The notes beneath the pieces were generated by a model that was not told where the DNA came from, did no database searches, and saw nothing but the letters and a program-made list of their open reading frames with translations. A DNA stretch of 64,000 bases, from the NCBI GenBank assembly GCA_964458605.1, contig CAYWLS010000004.1, positions 62,001 through 126,000 on the forward strand. Direction: 5' to 3'. The stretch is from JBBSNV01 sp964458605 (GTDB lineage Bacteria; Pseudomonadota; Alphaproteobacteria; Reyranellales; JAQSWP01). Both the position numbers and the translations under genes were made by a program. Shown in pieces: positions 51,596 through 61,508 of the stretch (position 1 is its first letter; the number at the start of each line of letters is the position of its first letter).

Positions 51596-53683
51596 TCACG
51601 ATGCCGCGGCTTGGGCCGCGGCTTGGGCCGGGCGGCGGCGGAAATCCTCGGGGAAGTGGCGCAGGCAGCTCAGCACCGGCAGGGGCGTCAGTCCGCCCAG
51701 CGCGCAGAGCGAGCCGTCGGTCAGGGTCTCGCAGAGTTCGTCGATCAACTGCCGGGCCCGTTGATCGCCCTGCAGCAACCGGTCGATGGTCTCGACGCCG
51801 CGGGCCGAGCCGATGCGGCAGGGCGTGCACTTGCCGCAGCTCTCGATGGCGCAGAATTCGAAGGCGAAGCGCGCCTGGGCGGCCATGTCGGCGGTGTCGT
51901 CGAACAGCACGATGCCGCCATGGCCCAGCATGGATTGGGCGTTAGCCAGCGCCTCGTAGTCGAGCGGCAGGTCGAGCAGCGCATCGGGCAGGTAGGCCCC
52001 CAGCGGTCCGCCCACCTGCACCGCACGCAGCGGCCGGCCGCTTTGCGTGCCGCCGCCATAGTGTTCGATCGCCGCGCGCAGCGGCGTGCCGAACGGAATC
52101 TCGACCAGCCCGCCGCGCCTGACATTGCCGGCCAGTTGCACGGTCAGGGTGCCGCGCGAGCGAGCCATGCCGTGGGCGGCATAGGCCGCGCCGCCCTGCG
52201 CCAGAATGGTCGGCACCGCGGCCAAAGTGAGCACGTTGTTGATCAGGGTCGGCTTGCCGAACAGGCCCTGGATCGCCGGGATCGGCGGCTTGAAGCGCAC
52301 CTGGCCGCGCTTGCCTTCCAGGCTTTCCAGCAAGGAGGTTTCCTCGCCGCAGATATAGGCGCCCGCGCCCATGCGCAGGGCGATGTCGAAGCTTTTGCCG
52401 CTGCCCAGCACGTTGGCGCCCAGCAAGCCGCCGGCGCGCGCCGCTTCGAGCGCGTCGGCAAACACGGCGGCGGCATCGGGATATTCCGAACGCAGATAGA
52501 CGAAGCCCCGTCCGGCGCCCAGCGCAATGCCGGCGATCGCCATGCCCTCGATCAGCAGGAACGGATCGCTTTCCATCAGCAGCCGGTCGGCGAAGGTGCC
52601 GGAATCGCCCTCGTCGGCATTGCAGACGATGTATTTGGTCGGACCCGGTGCCTCAAGCACGGTGCGCCATTTGCGGCCGGCGGGAAAGCCGGCACCGCCG
52701 CGACCGCGCAGGCCGGAGGCATCGATCTCGGTCACCACGTCGGCCGGCAGCAGGCTGAGCGCGCGCTTCAGCCCGACCAGCCCGCCATGGGCGATGTAAT
52801 CGTCGAGCGAGCGCGGATCGACCACGCCGGCGCGCGCGAAGGTCAGCCGCGTCTGGCTCTTGAACCAATCGTGCTGCGCGGGATCGCCGATGCGCCTTTC
52901 ATGCGCACCGCCATTGAGGAAATCGGCGTCGAACAGCGCCGGCAGGTCGGTTGCGGCGACGTTGCCGTAGGCGACACGGCCGCCGGCGGTCTGCACCTCG
53001 ACCAGCGGCTCGAGCCAGAAGGCGCCGCGGCCGCCGGTGCGCACGATGTCGATCGCGATGCCGCGGCGCGCCGCCTGCTCGACCATCGCGCGTGCCACCT
53101 CGTCGGCCCCGAGCGCTTTGGCGGTGGCCTCGCCGGGCACGAAAACTTTGACGCCGCCGCGCGCCGCGCCCGGAGCGGGCGCCTCAGAAATTTTGCCTCC
53201 GAACGCGCTCAGCAGACGGTCGAATTTCTCCGGGTCGAGTTCGGCCTGCAGCACCCCGTCGACCAGCGCCGAAGGACCGTTGGCGCAATTGCCCAGGCAA
53301 TAGACCGGCTCCAGGGCAATGCCCTGGGCGCTGGTGCCGCCCATGGCGACGCCGACAACCCGTTCGGCGTGCTGCTGCAGCGCGCGGCCGCCGCGCGCCT
53401 GGCAGGCCTCGGCGCGGCACAGCTTGATGGCATGCGGCGCGGGCGGTCGGCGCTTGAAATCGTGGTAGAAGGTCAGGGTGCCGTGCACATCGGCGCGCGA
53501 GAGGTTCAGTGCCTTGGCGATGACGGGGACGACGGCATCGGGCACATGGCCGAAGCGATCGTTGATCGCATGCAGGATCGGCATCAGCGCGCCGGCCTCG
53601 CCAGCCAGCGCCTCGATCAGCGCCTCGATCAGCGCCTGGGCTTCCTGCTCGTTCCACGCGATCGGCGCCTGTGCCACGGCCAC
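51596..53683 (-). CDS. fdsGB: Fused formate dehydrogenase gamma-beta subunit (FdsG-FdsB)
   Basis: A 695-residue fusion of two electron-transfer subunits. Residues 1-150 are the NuoE/FdsG thioredoxin-like [2Fe-2S] domain (LCRAEACQARG and YCLGNCANGPSA supply four Cys). Residues 190-690 are FdsB/NuoF: the FMN/NADH fold with GLRGRGGAGFPAGRKW, VCNADEGDSGTF and GAGAYICGEETSLL, and the 4Fe-4S site ESCGKCTPCRIGS. FdsG and FdsB are usually separate genes. The GTG at 53683 has GGGAG six bases upstream; the open frame extends 20 codons further to a TTG without a ribosome binding site. Confidence 0.94.
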   Translation of the reverse strand: MAVAQAPIAWNEQEAQALIEALIEALAGEAGALMPILHAINDRFGHVPDAVVPVIAKALNLSRADVHGTLTFYHDFKRRPPAPHAIKLCRAEACQARGGRALQQHAERVVGVAMGGTSAQGIALEPVYCLGNCANGPSALVDGVLQAELDPEKFDRLLSAFGGKISEAPAPGAARGGVKVFVPGEATAKALGADEVARAMVEQAARRGIAIDIVRTGGRGAFWLEPLVEVQTAGGRVAYGNVAATDLPALFDADFLNGGAHERRIGDPAQHDWFKSQTRLTFARAGVVDPRSLDDYIAHGGLVGLKRALSLLPADVVTEIDASGLRGRGGAGFPAGRKWRTVLEAPGPTKYIVCNADEGDSGTFADRLLMESDPFLLIEGMAIAGIALGAGRGFVYLRSEYPDAAAVFADALEAARAGGLLGANVLGSGKSFDIALRMGAGAYICGEETSLLESLEGKRGQVRFKPPIPAIQGLFGKPTLINNVLTLAAVPTILAQGGAAYAAHGMARSRGTLTVQLAGNVRRGGLVEIPFGTPLRAAIEHYGGGTQSGRPLRAVQVGGPLGAYLPDALLDLPLDYEALANAQSMLGHGGIVLFDDTADMAAQARFAFEFCAIESCGKCTPCRIGSARGVETIDRLLQGDQRARQLIDELCETLTDGSLCALGGLTPLPVLSCLRHFPEDFRRRPAQAAAQAAAS

Positions 53684-53745
53684 GGATGTCTCCCGAAGTT
53701 CGTCTGTTGGCTGGAAATTGAGCCGCAAGCCCTTGAAGGTCAAAT

Positions 53746-53880
53746 AGCCAATTGTAATGGTTTGATAGAGGTTTTGGATGATAAGCGCTGCCGTCTATCG
53801 CATCGCAGCATTTGTGCATCTGCAGCAAAGTGATAGAGGCAGCCAATGAATCAATTGGCTTGCTGTATTGGATTTACAAT
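53746..53880. promoter_or_regulatory. Inverted-repeat cluster between fds operon and OxlT-like gene
   Basis: AGCCAAT at 53841-53847 pairs with ATTGGCT at 53854-53860 (six-base gap). AGCCAATTGTAA occurs at 53746-53757, and ATTG (53867-53870) with CAAT (53877-53880) forms a further arm with TTACAAT. These AT-rich sites in a divergent spacer are the expected binding zone for the LysR-type regulator encoded at 55527. A weak promoter toward the transporter (TTGGAT 53868, TATCCT 53892) overlaps them. Confidence 0.5.
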
Positions 53881-53969
53881 CTCCGGCTCCGTATCCTGCT
53901 TCCATCAATAACGAGTTCGCCCGACGGAAAAAACCCGCACGGGGAGTGGGCGGACCAAAGGAGGGGGAA

Positions 53970-55334
53970 ATGGCATTCGAGTTCCTGCAACGCGACCGGA
54001 CCATAGCGGGCCCGGGCTTCAGCCGATGGCTGGTGCCGCCGGCAGCGTTGGCCATCCATATCTGCATCGGCCAGGCCTATGCCTTCAGCGTGTTCAACCT
54101 GCCATTGACCAAGGTGCTGGGTATCACGCAATCGACGCCTGACGACTGGACCTTGACGGAATTGGGCTGGATCTTCTCGATCGCCATCGTGTTTCTTGGC
54201 CTAGCGGCGGCCGTGTTCGGCCGCTGGGTCGAGGAGGGCGGCCCGCGCAAGGCGATGTTCGTCGCCGCCTGCTGCTTCTGCGGCGGCTTCATCGTCTCGG
54301 CAGTCGGCGTGCAGACCCATCAGCTCTGGCTGGTCTATCTGGGCTACGGCGTGCTGGGCGGCTGCGGCCTGGGCATCGGCTACATCTCCCCGGTGTCGAC
54401 GCTGATCAAGTGGTTCCCCGACCGCCCGGGCATGGCCACCGGCATGGCCATCATGGGCTTCGGCGGCGGCGCGCTGTTCGGTTCGCCGCTATCGCAGGCG
54501 CTGATGGATTTCTTCAAGAACGCCGGCAGCACCGGCGTGGCCCAGACCTTCCTGACCATGGGGGTGCTGTATTTCGTCATCATGATGGTGGGCGTGTTCA
54601 TCGTGCGCATCCCGGCGCCGGGCTGGAAGCCGGCGGGCTGGACGCCGGCCCCGGCCGGCACGCGCAAGCTGATCACCAGCGAGAACGTCACCGTCGCCCA
54701 GGCGCTCAAGACACCGCAGTTCTGGCTGCTCTGGTGGGTGCTGTGCCTGAACGTCACCGCCGGCATCGGCGTGTTGGGCCAGGCCTCGCCGATGCTGCAG
54801 GAAATGTTCCCCGGCCGCATCTCGCCGGCGGGGGCCGCCGGCTTCGTCGGCCTGCTCAGCCTGTTCAACATGGCGGGCCGTTTCCTGTGGTCGTCGACCT
54901 CCGATTTCATCGGCCGGCGCAACACCTACATGATCTATTTCCTGCTCGGCATCGCGCTCTATGCTCTGGTGCCGAGCACGGGACATATAGGATCGGTTGA
55001 GCTGTTCATCGCCTGCTTTGCGATCATCATCAGCATGTATGGCGGCGGCTTCTCCACCGTGCCGGCCTATCTCAAGGATCTGTTCGGCACCATGCATGTC
55101 GGCGCCATCCACGGTTGCCTGCTGACGGCATGGTCGGCGGCCGGCATCTTCGGCCCGGTGCTGGTCAACTACATCCGCGAGTACCAGATCAACCACGGGG
55201 TGGCCAAAGCCGATGCCTACAACATCACCATGTACATCATGGCCGGCCTGCTGGTGGTCGGTCTGATCTGCAACGTCCTGGTCAAATCGGTCAACGCACG
55301 GCACCATTATCGCCAAGCGCCGCAGGCGGCCTAG
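53970..55334 (+). CDS. OxlT-like MFS transporter (oxalate/formate antiporter family)
   Basis: A 454-residue major facilitator protein with twelve predicted helices. Family marks are CIGQAYAFSVFNLPL, GWIFSIAIVFLGLAAAVFGRWVEEGGPRKAMF (first signature loop), GYGVLGGCGLGIGYISPVS and KWFPDRPGMATGMAIMGFGGGALFGSPL. Members exchange oxalate for formate or take up related acids. ATG at 53970 has GAGGGGG directly upstream. It is divergent from the formate dehydrogenase operon, so formate is a likely substrate or product. A 40-residue membrane protein gene follows 13 bases later. Confidence 0.92.
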   Translation: MAFEFLQRDRTIAGPGFSRWLVPPAALAIHICIGQAYAFSVFNLPLTKVLGITQSTPDDWTLTELGWIFSIAIVFLGLAAAVFGRWVEEGGPRKAMFVAACCFCGGFIVSAVGVQTHQLWLVYLGYGVLGGCGLGIGYISPVSTLIKWFPDRPGMATGMAIMGFGGGALFGSPLSQALMDFFKNAGSTGVAQTFLTMGVLYFVIMMVGVFIVRIPAPGWKPAGWTPAPAGTRKLITSENVTVAQALKTPQFWLLWWVLCLNVTAGIGVLGQASPMLQEMFPGRISPAGAAGFVGLLSLFNMAGRFLWSSTSDFIGRRNTYMIYFLLGIALYALVPSTGHIGSVELFIACFAIIISMYGGGFSTVPAYLKDLFGTMHVGAIHGCLLTAWSAAGIFGPVLVNYIREYQINHGVAKADAYNITMYIMAGLLVVGLICNVLVKSVNARHHYRQAPQAA

Positions 55335-55347
55335 GGAGGGAAGAACC

Positions 55348-55470
55348 ATGAGCACAACGCAGACCACTTCTTCGCCCGTCCTGATCGCGTTCGCCTGGGT
55401 GATCGTGCTGGTGCCCCTGATCTGGGGCGTGATCCGAACGCTGGAAAACGTCCTCAAATTGTTCGTCTGA
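55348..55470 (+). CDS. MFS transporter small subunit (40 residues)
   Basis: A 40-codon gene with one hydrophobic helix (VLIAFAWVIVLVPLIWGVI) followed by RTLENVLKLFV. Small single-helix proteins of this kind accompany OxlT-like transporters. The ATG has GGGAGGGAAG upstream and the gap from the transporter stop is only 13 bases, so it is co-translated with it. It is likely to bind and stabilise the transporter. The hairpin after its stop ends the transcript. Confidence 0.75.
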   Translation: MSTTQTTSSPVLIAFAWVIVLVPLIWGVIRTLENVLKLFV

Positions 55471-55482
55471 AGCGTTGCGACG

Positions 55483-55514
55483 CGAAGGGCCCAAGCGCAA
55501 GCTTGGGCCCTTCG
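55483..55514 (+). terminator. Long hairpin after transporter operon
   Basis: Perfect 14-bp stem (CGAAGGGCCCAAGC and GCTTGGGCCCTTCG) with a GCAA tetraloop, 12 bases after the small-subunit stop. No long T-run follows, but the stem is strong. It lies just before the LysR ATG. Confidence 0.7.
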
Positions 55515-55526
55515 GCGTTGAAGGTC

Positions 55527-56417
55527 ATGCAACTCAAGCATCTGCGCTATCTGTCGGCCCTGGCCCAGACACATCATTTCGGTCGCGCCGCCAAACAGTG
55601 CGGCGTGTCGCAGCCCACCCTGTCGGCCGGCATCAAGCAGCTCGAGCTGTCGCTGGGCGTGCAGATCGTGCGCCGGCGCCGCAACTTCGTCGGCTTCACG
55701 GCCGAGGGCGAAATCGTCACCCGTTGGGCGCAGCGCACGTCGCTCGACGTCGATGGCCTGCTGCAGGAACTGGCCGCCTCGCGCGGCGCGCTGCGCGGCC
55801 ACCTGAAGATCGGCGTCATCCCCTCCGCGCTGGTGATGGTGACGCGCTTCACCGTGTCGTTCTGCACGACCTATCCCGAGGTCACGGTCGAGGTGCTGTC
55901 GCGCACGTCCAACGAAATCCTGCGCGGCCTGGCGACGCTGACGCTCGATCTCGGGCTGTCCTATATCGACAACGAACCGCTGGGCGGCTTCCAGTCGATT
56001 TCCGCCGCTACCGAGCGCTATGTGCTGATCTCGCCCAATGCGCAATCGCCGGCCAGGCCGCGTCCGATCACCTGGCGCGAGGCCTCGACGCATCGGCTCT
56101 GCCTGCTGCCGCCGGACATGCAGAACCGGCGCATCATCGACCACACCTTCGCCCGCGTCGGCGGTCGCGCCCAGCCGCAGATCGTCACCAATTCCATGGT
56201 TCATCTGTGGTCGGTGATGCGCTCGGGCCCGTGGTCGACGATCATGCCGCGCAGCCTGATCGACACGTTCGGCCTGCCGGCCGGCTACGAGGCGCGACCG
56301 CTGATCGAACCGGAAGTCACGCACAAGGTGGGTTTCGTCTTTCCCGAAGCCGATCCGCGCCCCGCCATCATGCGCGCCTTCCTCAAGACCGCGACACCGC
56401 TGCTCGAGGGCGACTGA
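55527..56417 (+). CDS. LysR-type regulator, probable formate dehydrogenase regulator
   Basis: A 296-residue LysR-type protein: MQLKHLRYLSALAQTHHFGRAA and VSQPTLSAGIKQLELSLGVQIVRR form the helix-turn-helix; the rest is an effector domain with LTLDLGLSYIDNEPL. LysR genes of this type commonly sit near fds clusters (FdsR-like). The ATG at 55527 was chosen over an open-frame TTG at 55503. Candidate target sites are in the divergent spacer at 53746-53880. Confidence 0.88.
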   Translation: MQLKHLRYLSALAQTHHFGRAAKQCGVSQPTLSAGIKQLELSLGVQIVRRRRNFVGFTAEGEIVTRWAQRTSLDVDGLLQELAASRGALRGHLKIGVIPSALVMVTRFTVSFCTTYPEVTVEVLSRTSNEILRGLATLTLDLGLSYIDNEPLGGFQSISAATERYVLISPNAQSPARPRPITWREASTHRLCLLPPDMQNRRIIDHTFARVGGRAQPQIVTNSMVHLWSVMRSGPWSTIMPRSLIDTFGLPAGYEARPLIEPEVTHKVGFVFPEADPRPAIMRAFLKTATPLLEGD

Positions 56418-56495
56418 CGGCCAAAGGACGACAAGGAAAAGCCGGTCGCGTCACGCGCGGCCGGCTCGATGCGTGCAGGATCGCGACCGTTGCCG

Positions 56496-56780
56496 TCAGC
56501 GCTGGTTGACGCGATCGTTGCGATCCCCGTCGCGACGATCGCGGTCGCGCCAGTCGCGATCACGGTCGCGCCGGTCGGGGACCGGCGTGGCCGGCGGCGG
56601 CGTCACGGCCGGCGCGGGAGCGGCGACCGGCGCCGGCGCCAGTTCCGCCACGTTGCTGCTGCCGTTGAGATGGCCGCCCAGCGCGAAAAACGCCAGCACG
56701 GCGACGGCGACGACCAGCGCGCCCAATACGAAAAATATGGTGGCGCCGGACCCCTTTGGGCTCGTCGGGACGTCGTTCAT
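56496..56780 (-). CDS. Small single-helix membrane protein with Arg/Asp-rich tail
   Basis: A 94-residue protein with one membrane helix (IFFVLGALVVAVAVLAFFALGG), an Ala/Pro linker (APVAAPAPAVTPPPA), and a tail of RDRD repeats (DRRDRDRDWRDRDRRDGD). The helix and its flank resemble the protein at 59156 (GALVVAV and GG-x-L-x-GS). No function is recognised. The ATG at 56780 opens the frame directly before the membrane helix. Confidence 0.7.
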   Translation of the reverse strand: MNDVPTSPKGSGATIFFVLGALVVAVAVLAFFALGGHLNGSSNVAELAPAPVAAPAPAVTPPPATPVPDRRDRDRDWRDRDRRDGDRNDRVNQR

Positions 56781-56948
56781 AACGTGTTCTCCGGCTCGTT
56801 GCCTATTGCCTATGAACGCCGGCTCAACGAGGCAGGTTCCGGCGGCGCGGTATTGCGGTGCGCGGTTCGCGACAGCGCGCGGGCCGGCATGTTAGCGTCA
56901 CCCGCAATCAACAGGCGCCGGCAGCGCCGATGTACCGGGAGGAAGAGA

Positions 56949-58292
56949 ATGACGTCGATGTTTCGCCGCGCCGCCTTGACGGCGCTGCTGGGCCTGGCGG
57001 CCCTGGTCGCCGTACCGGCCGTGGCGGCGGAGAAGGATCCGCCGATCGTGTTCGTGCACGGCAATGGCGATACGGCGGGGCTGTGGATCGCCACCATCTG
57101 GCGGTTCGAGAGCAACGGCTACGATCGCAGCCGCCTGTTCGCCATCGACCTGAAATATCCCATGGCGCGCAACGTCGACGCCACGCCCCAGGAAGGGCGC
57201 TCCTCGGCGCAGGAGGTCATGCAGCAGCTTGCCGCCTATGTCGACGAGGTGCTGAAGAAGACCGGCGCGGCGAAAGTGGCGCTGGTCGGCAATTCGCGCG
57301 GCGCCAACACCATCCGCAACTACGTCAAGAACGGCGGCGGCGCGGCCAAGGTGTCCCATGTGGTGCTGGGCAGCGGCGTCAACCACGGCGTGGTGGCGCT
57401 CGACAATTTCCTGGTCGGATCGGAGTTCAACGGCCTCAGCCCGTTCATGCAGCAGCTCAATGGCGGGCCGGACGAGGTGGTGGCCGGCGTCAAGTTCATG
57501 ACCATCCGTTCCGACAAGAACGACAAATACGCCCAGCCCGACGGTGCCTTCCTCGGCATGCCGGGCAAACCGACCGGCGTGTCCTACGATGCGCCGGCGC
57601 TGAAGGGCGCCACCAACGTCGTCATCGCCGGCCTCGACCATCGCGAAACCGCCTTCAGTCCGCAGGCCTTCGTGCCGATGTTCAAGTTCATCACCGGCCG
57701 CGATGCCAAGAAGACCGACATCGCGCGCGAGAGCAAGCCGGTGCTGAACGGCGTGGTCACCGGGATCGTCGCCGGCGTGTTCGACAACGTCCCGGTCAAG
57801 GGCGCCAAGGTCGAAATCTACAGGATCGACTCCAAGACCGGCGAACGCCAGGGCAAGGCGCTGCTCAGCAAGACCACCGGCGCGGACGGGGTGTGGGGTC
57901 CGTTCGCCGCCCAACCCACCGCGTTCTACGAGTTCGTCGTCGAGGTGCCGGGCCAGGCGGTCACCCACATCTATCGCTCGCCGTTCCCGCGCGGCAGCAA
58001 CTACGTCTATCTGCGGCCCGGCCAGTTCGCCAAGGGCGACGAGACGGCGGGCAGCGTGGTGATGATGAGCCGGCCGCGGGGCTATTTCGGCGTCGGCCGC
58101 GATCGCATGTCGCTCGACGGCAAGGATCCGGTAGGGGTCAATCCCGGCGTGCCGGGCACTTCGATCGCCAAGGTCACGCTGCCGGCCACGCCGCAGCGCA
58201 CGGTGGTGGCGATCTTCCGCCACGAGACCATTCCCGTGCGCAACTGGCCGGTCGCCAGCAAGGAACTCAGCATCGCCGAGTTCACTTACTGA
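56949..58292 (+). CDS. Secreted lipase/esterase-like alpha/beta hydrolase
   Basis: A 447-residue exported hydrolase. Signal peptide MTSMFRRAALTALLGLAAL ends near AVAAEK. The hydrolase part begins PPIVFVHGNGDTAGLW; the nucleophile is in ALVGNSRGANTIRNYVK (Gly-x-Ser-x-Gly) near residue 117. Residues 270-350 form a beta-sandwich like the carboxypeptidase-regulatory domain (GVFDNVPVKGAKVEIYRIDS). The C-terminal region has VVMMSRPRGYFGVGRDRMSL. Substrate may be a polyester or lipid. GGGAGGAAG precedes the ATG. Confidence 0.85.
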   Translation: MTSMFRRAALTALLGLAALVAVPAVAAEKDPPIVFVHGNGDTAGLWIATIWRFESNGYDRSRLFAIDLKYPMARNVDATPQEGRSSAQEVMQQLAAYVDEVLKKTGAAKVALVGNSRGANTIRNYVKNGGGAAKVSHVVLGSGVNHGVVALDNFLVGSEFNGLSPFMQQLNGGPDEVVAGVKFMTIRSDKNDKYAQPDGAFLGMPGKPTGVSYDAPALKGATNVVIAGLDHRETAFSPQAFVPMFKFITGRDAKKTDIARESKPVLNGVVTGIVAGVFDNVPVKGAKVEIYRIDSKTGERQGKALLSKTTGADGVWGPFAAQPTAFYEFVVEVPGQAVTHIYRSPFPRGSNYVYLRPGQFAKGDETAGSVVMMSRPRGYFGVGRDRMSLDGKDPVGVNPGVPGTSIAKVTLPATPQRTVVAIFRHETIPVRNWPVASKELSIAEFTY

Positions 58293-58918
58293 GCCATGCC
58301 GGCGCCGCCCGCGCTGGGATGCGGCGTCGGCCGATAGCCGGCCTTGAGCGCCGCCACGCTGGCGCGCGGCGTCAGCACTGTGACGACGCCGCGGCCGGCC
58401 GGCCCGGCGGGGGTATAGCCCGTCTCGCTCCAGCGATGCAGCGCGCCGCGCCACAGCAGATGCGGCCGGTCCTGCCATAGCACCATGGTTCCGTCGGGCA
58501 GCGATCGCAGCGGGGCCTGGTAGCGGATCTGGGCGTGGTTGCGCGGTGCGATGCGGTCGGCCTGCAGGCGGCGGTCGATGGCATGACGGTCGGCCCCGTC
58601 CATGGCGTTGCCGCGCCGGAAGCATTCCATGAAGCGTAGATAGTCGGCGCGTCGGCATTCGCCGCAGGGGCGATGACCGGCCGCCAGCGCGGTGGGCTCG
58701 TCGAGGAAGAACAGTTCGGTGTAGCGATTGGGCTGCATCAGCGCCCGGCGCCGGTCCTTGAAGTCCAGTACGCAGGCGACCCAGCTATAGGTGGTCCAGC
58801 GACGGCGCGTCAGGCGCCGGTTGCCATCGTGCAGGCAGCCGCGATTGCCCATCATGGTGCCGCGGGCGGCGATGGCGACGATCTCGCCCAGCGGCGTGAC
58901 GCGATTGCGCAACGGCAT
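58286..58918 (-). CDS. Conserved protein of unknown function with CxxCRR motif
   Basis: A 210-residue protein beginning MPLRNRVTPLGEIVAIAARG and continuing GNRGCLHDG, a sequence style seen in many alphaproteobacteria without a known role. Central segment TELFFLDEPTALAAGHRPCGECRRADYLRF holds a possible metal-binding Cys pair, and later AIDRRLQADRI, YQAPLRSLPDGTMV. The ATG at 58918 marks the conserved start; the frame runs further up. The end overlaps the lipase gene by seven bases (convergent). Confidence 0.78.
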   Translation of the reverse strand: MPLRNRVTPLGEIVAIAARGTMMGNRGCLHDGNRRLTRRRWTTYSWVACVLDFKDRRRALMQPNRYTELFFLDEPTALAAGHRPCGECRRADYLRFMECFRRGNAMDGADRHAIDRRLQADRIAPRNHAQIRYQAPLRSLPDGTMVLWQDRPHLLWRGALHRWSETGYTPAGPAGRGVVTVLTPRASVAALKAGYRPTPHPSAGGAGMAQ

Positions 58919-59019
58919 GGGCCGAGCGTGACAGCAAACGCCGGCGCTGCCTATCCGCCACTGTCGCAAACGCCAAAACGGCGGCAGGCCTGTCGAGCCG
59001 CCGCCGATCGACCGGGTCT

Positions 59020-59084
59020 TAGAGCGGATCGCGATCGGATGGAAGTGCGACAACACTTCCATCCGATCGTGTGAATCCGCTCTA
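59020..59084. repeat. Palindromic element 1
   Basis: A 65-base imperfect palindrome bounded by TAGAGCGGAT and ATCCGCTCTA, with an inner stem CGATCGGATGGAAGTG and CACTTCCATCCGATCG (loop CGACAA). It lies upstream of the conserved unknown gene and downstream of the 54-residue gene. Confidence 0.9.
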
Positions 59085-59095
59085 CTCTTAAATCG

Positions 59096-59158
59096 TAGAG
59101 CAAATTCACACCCTTTGATGGAATCGACAGCGATTCCGTCAAAGGGTGATTTGCTCTA
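59096..59158. repeat. Palindromic element 2
   Basis: A 63-base imperfect palindrome bounded by TAGAGCAAAT and ATTTGCTCTA, with inner arms CACCCTTTGA and TCAAAGGGTG around GGAATCG and CGATTCC. Its right end contains the stop codon of the gene at 59156, so it is also that gene's likely terminator. Confidence 0.9.
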
Positions 59159-59320
59159 GTTGGGTTTTGGCGTCTCGATCTTGACATCGAGCTTGTGCGT
59201 GCTGCCGCCCAGGCTGCCGCCGAAGGCGAAATAGCCGATCACCAGCACGGCCACGACCAGCGCGCCGACGATGAAATAGAGGCCGCCGTTGGAATTTCCC
59301 GCGGAATTGCTTTCAGCCAT
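59156..59320 (-). CDS. Small single-helix membrane protein
   Basis: A 54-residue protein: MAESNSAGNSNGGLYFIVGA then a membrane helix LVVAVLVIGYFAFGGSL and a short polar tail KLDVKIETPKPN. It resembles the N-terminal half of the protein at 56496. Its stop TAG lies within a palindromic repeat. No function is known. Confidence 0.7.
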   Translation of the reverse strand: MAESNSAGNSNGGLYFIVGALVVAVLVIGYFAFGGSLGGSTHKLDVKIETPKPN

Positions 59321-59435
59321 GCCCAACCCTCTTGGTTTGCCGTCTTGCGGCGACAGGAGGAGAACGGACCGGCAATACCGTGGTTCCGGTCGGCCTTGGT
59401 GCTGGGACACCCGCCGATTGGCGACGCCCCGCCGA

Positions 59436-61466
<2,031 letters not shown>

Positions 61467-61508
61467 GGCGGATCCGATCGATGATTGGGACGGCGGGGCG
61501 GCGGCCGG

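Noticed and set aside
53684..53743. Twenty-codon N-terminal extension of FdsG-FdsB from a TTG
   Set aside because: No ribosome binding site precedes it, while the GTG at 53683 has a well-placed GGGAG.
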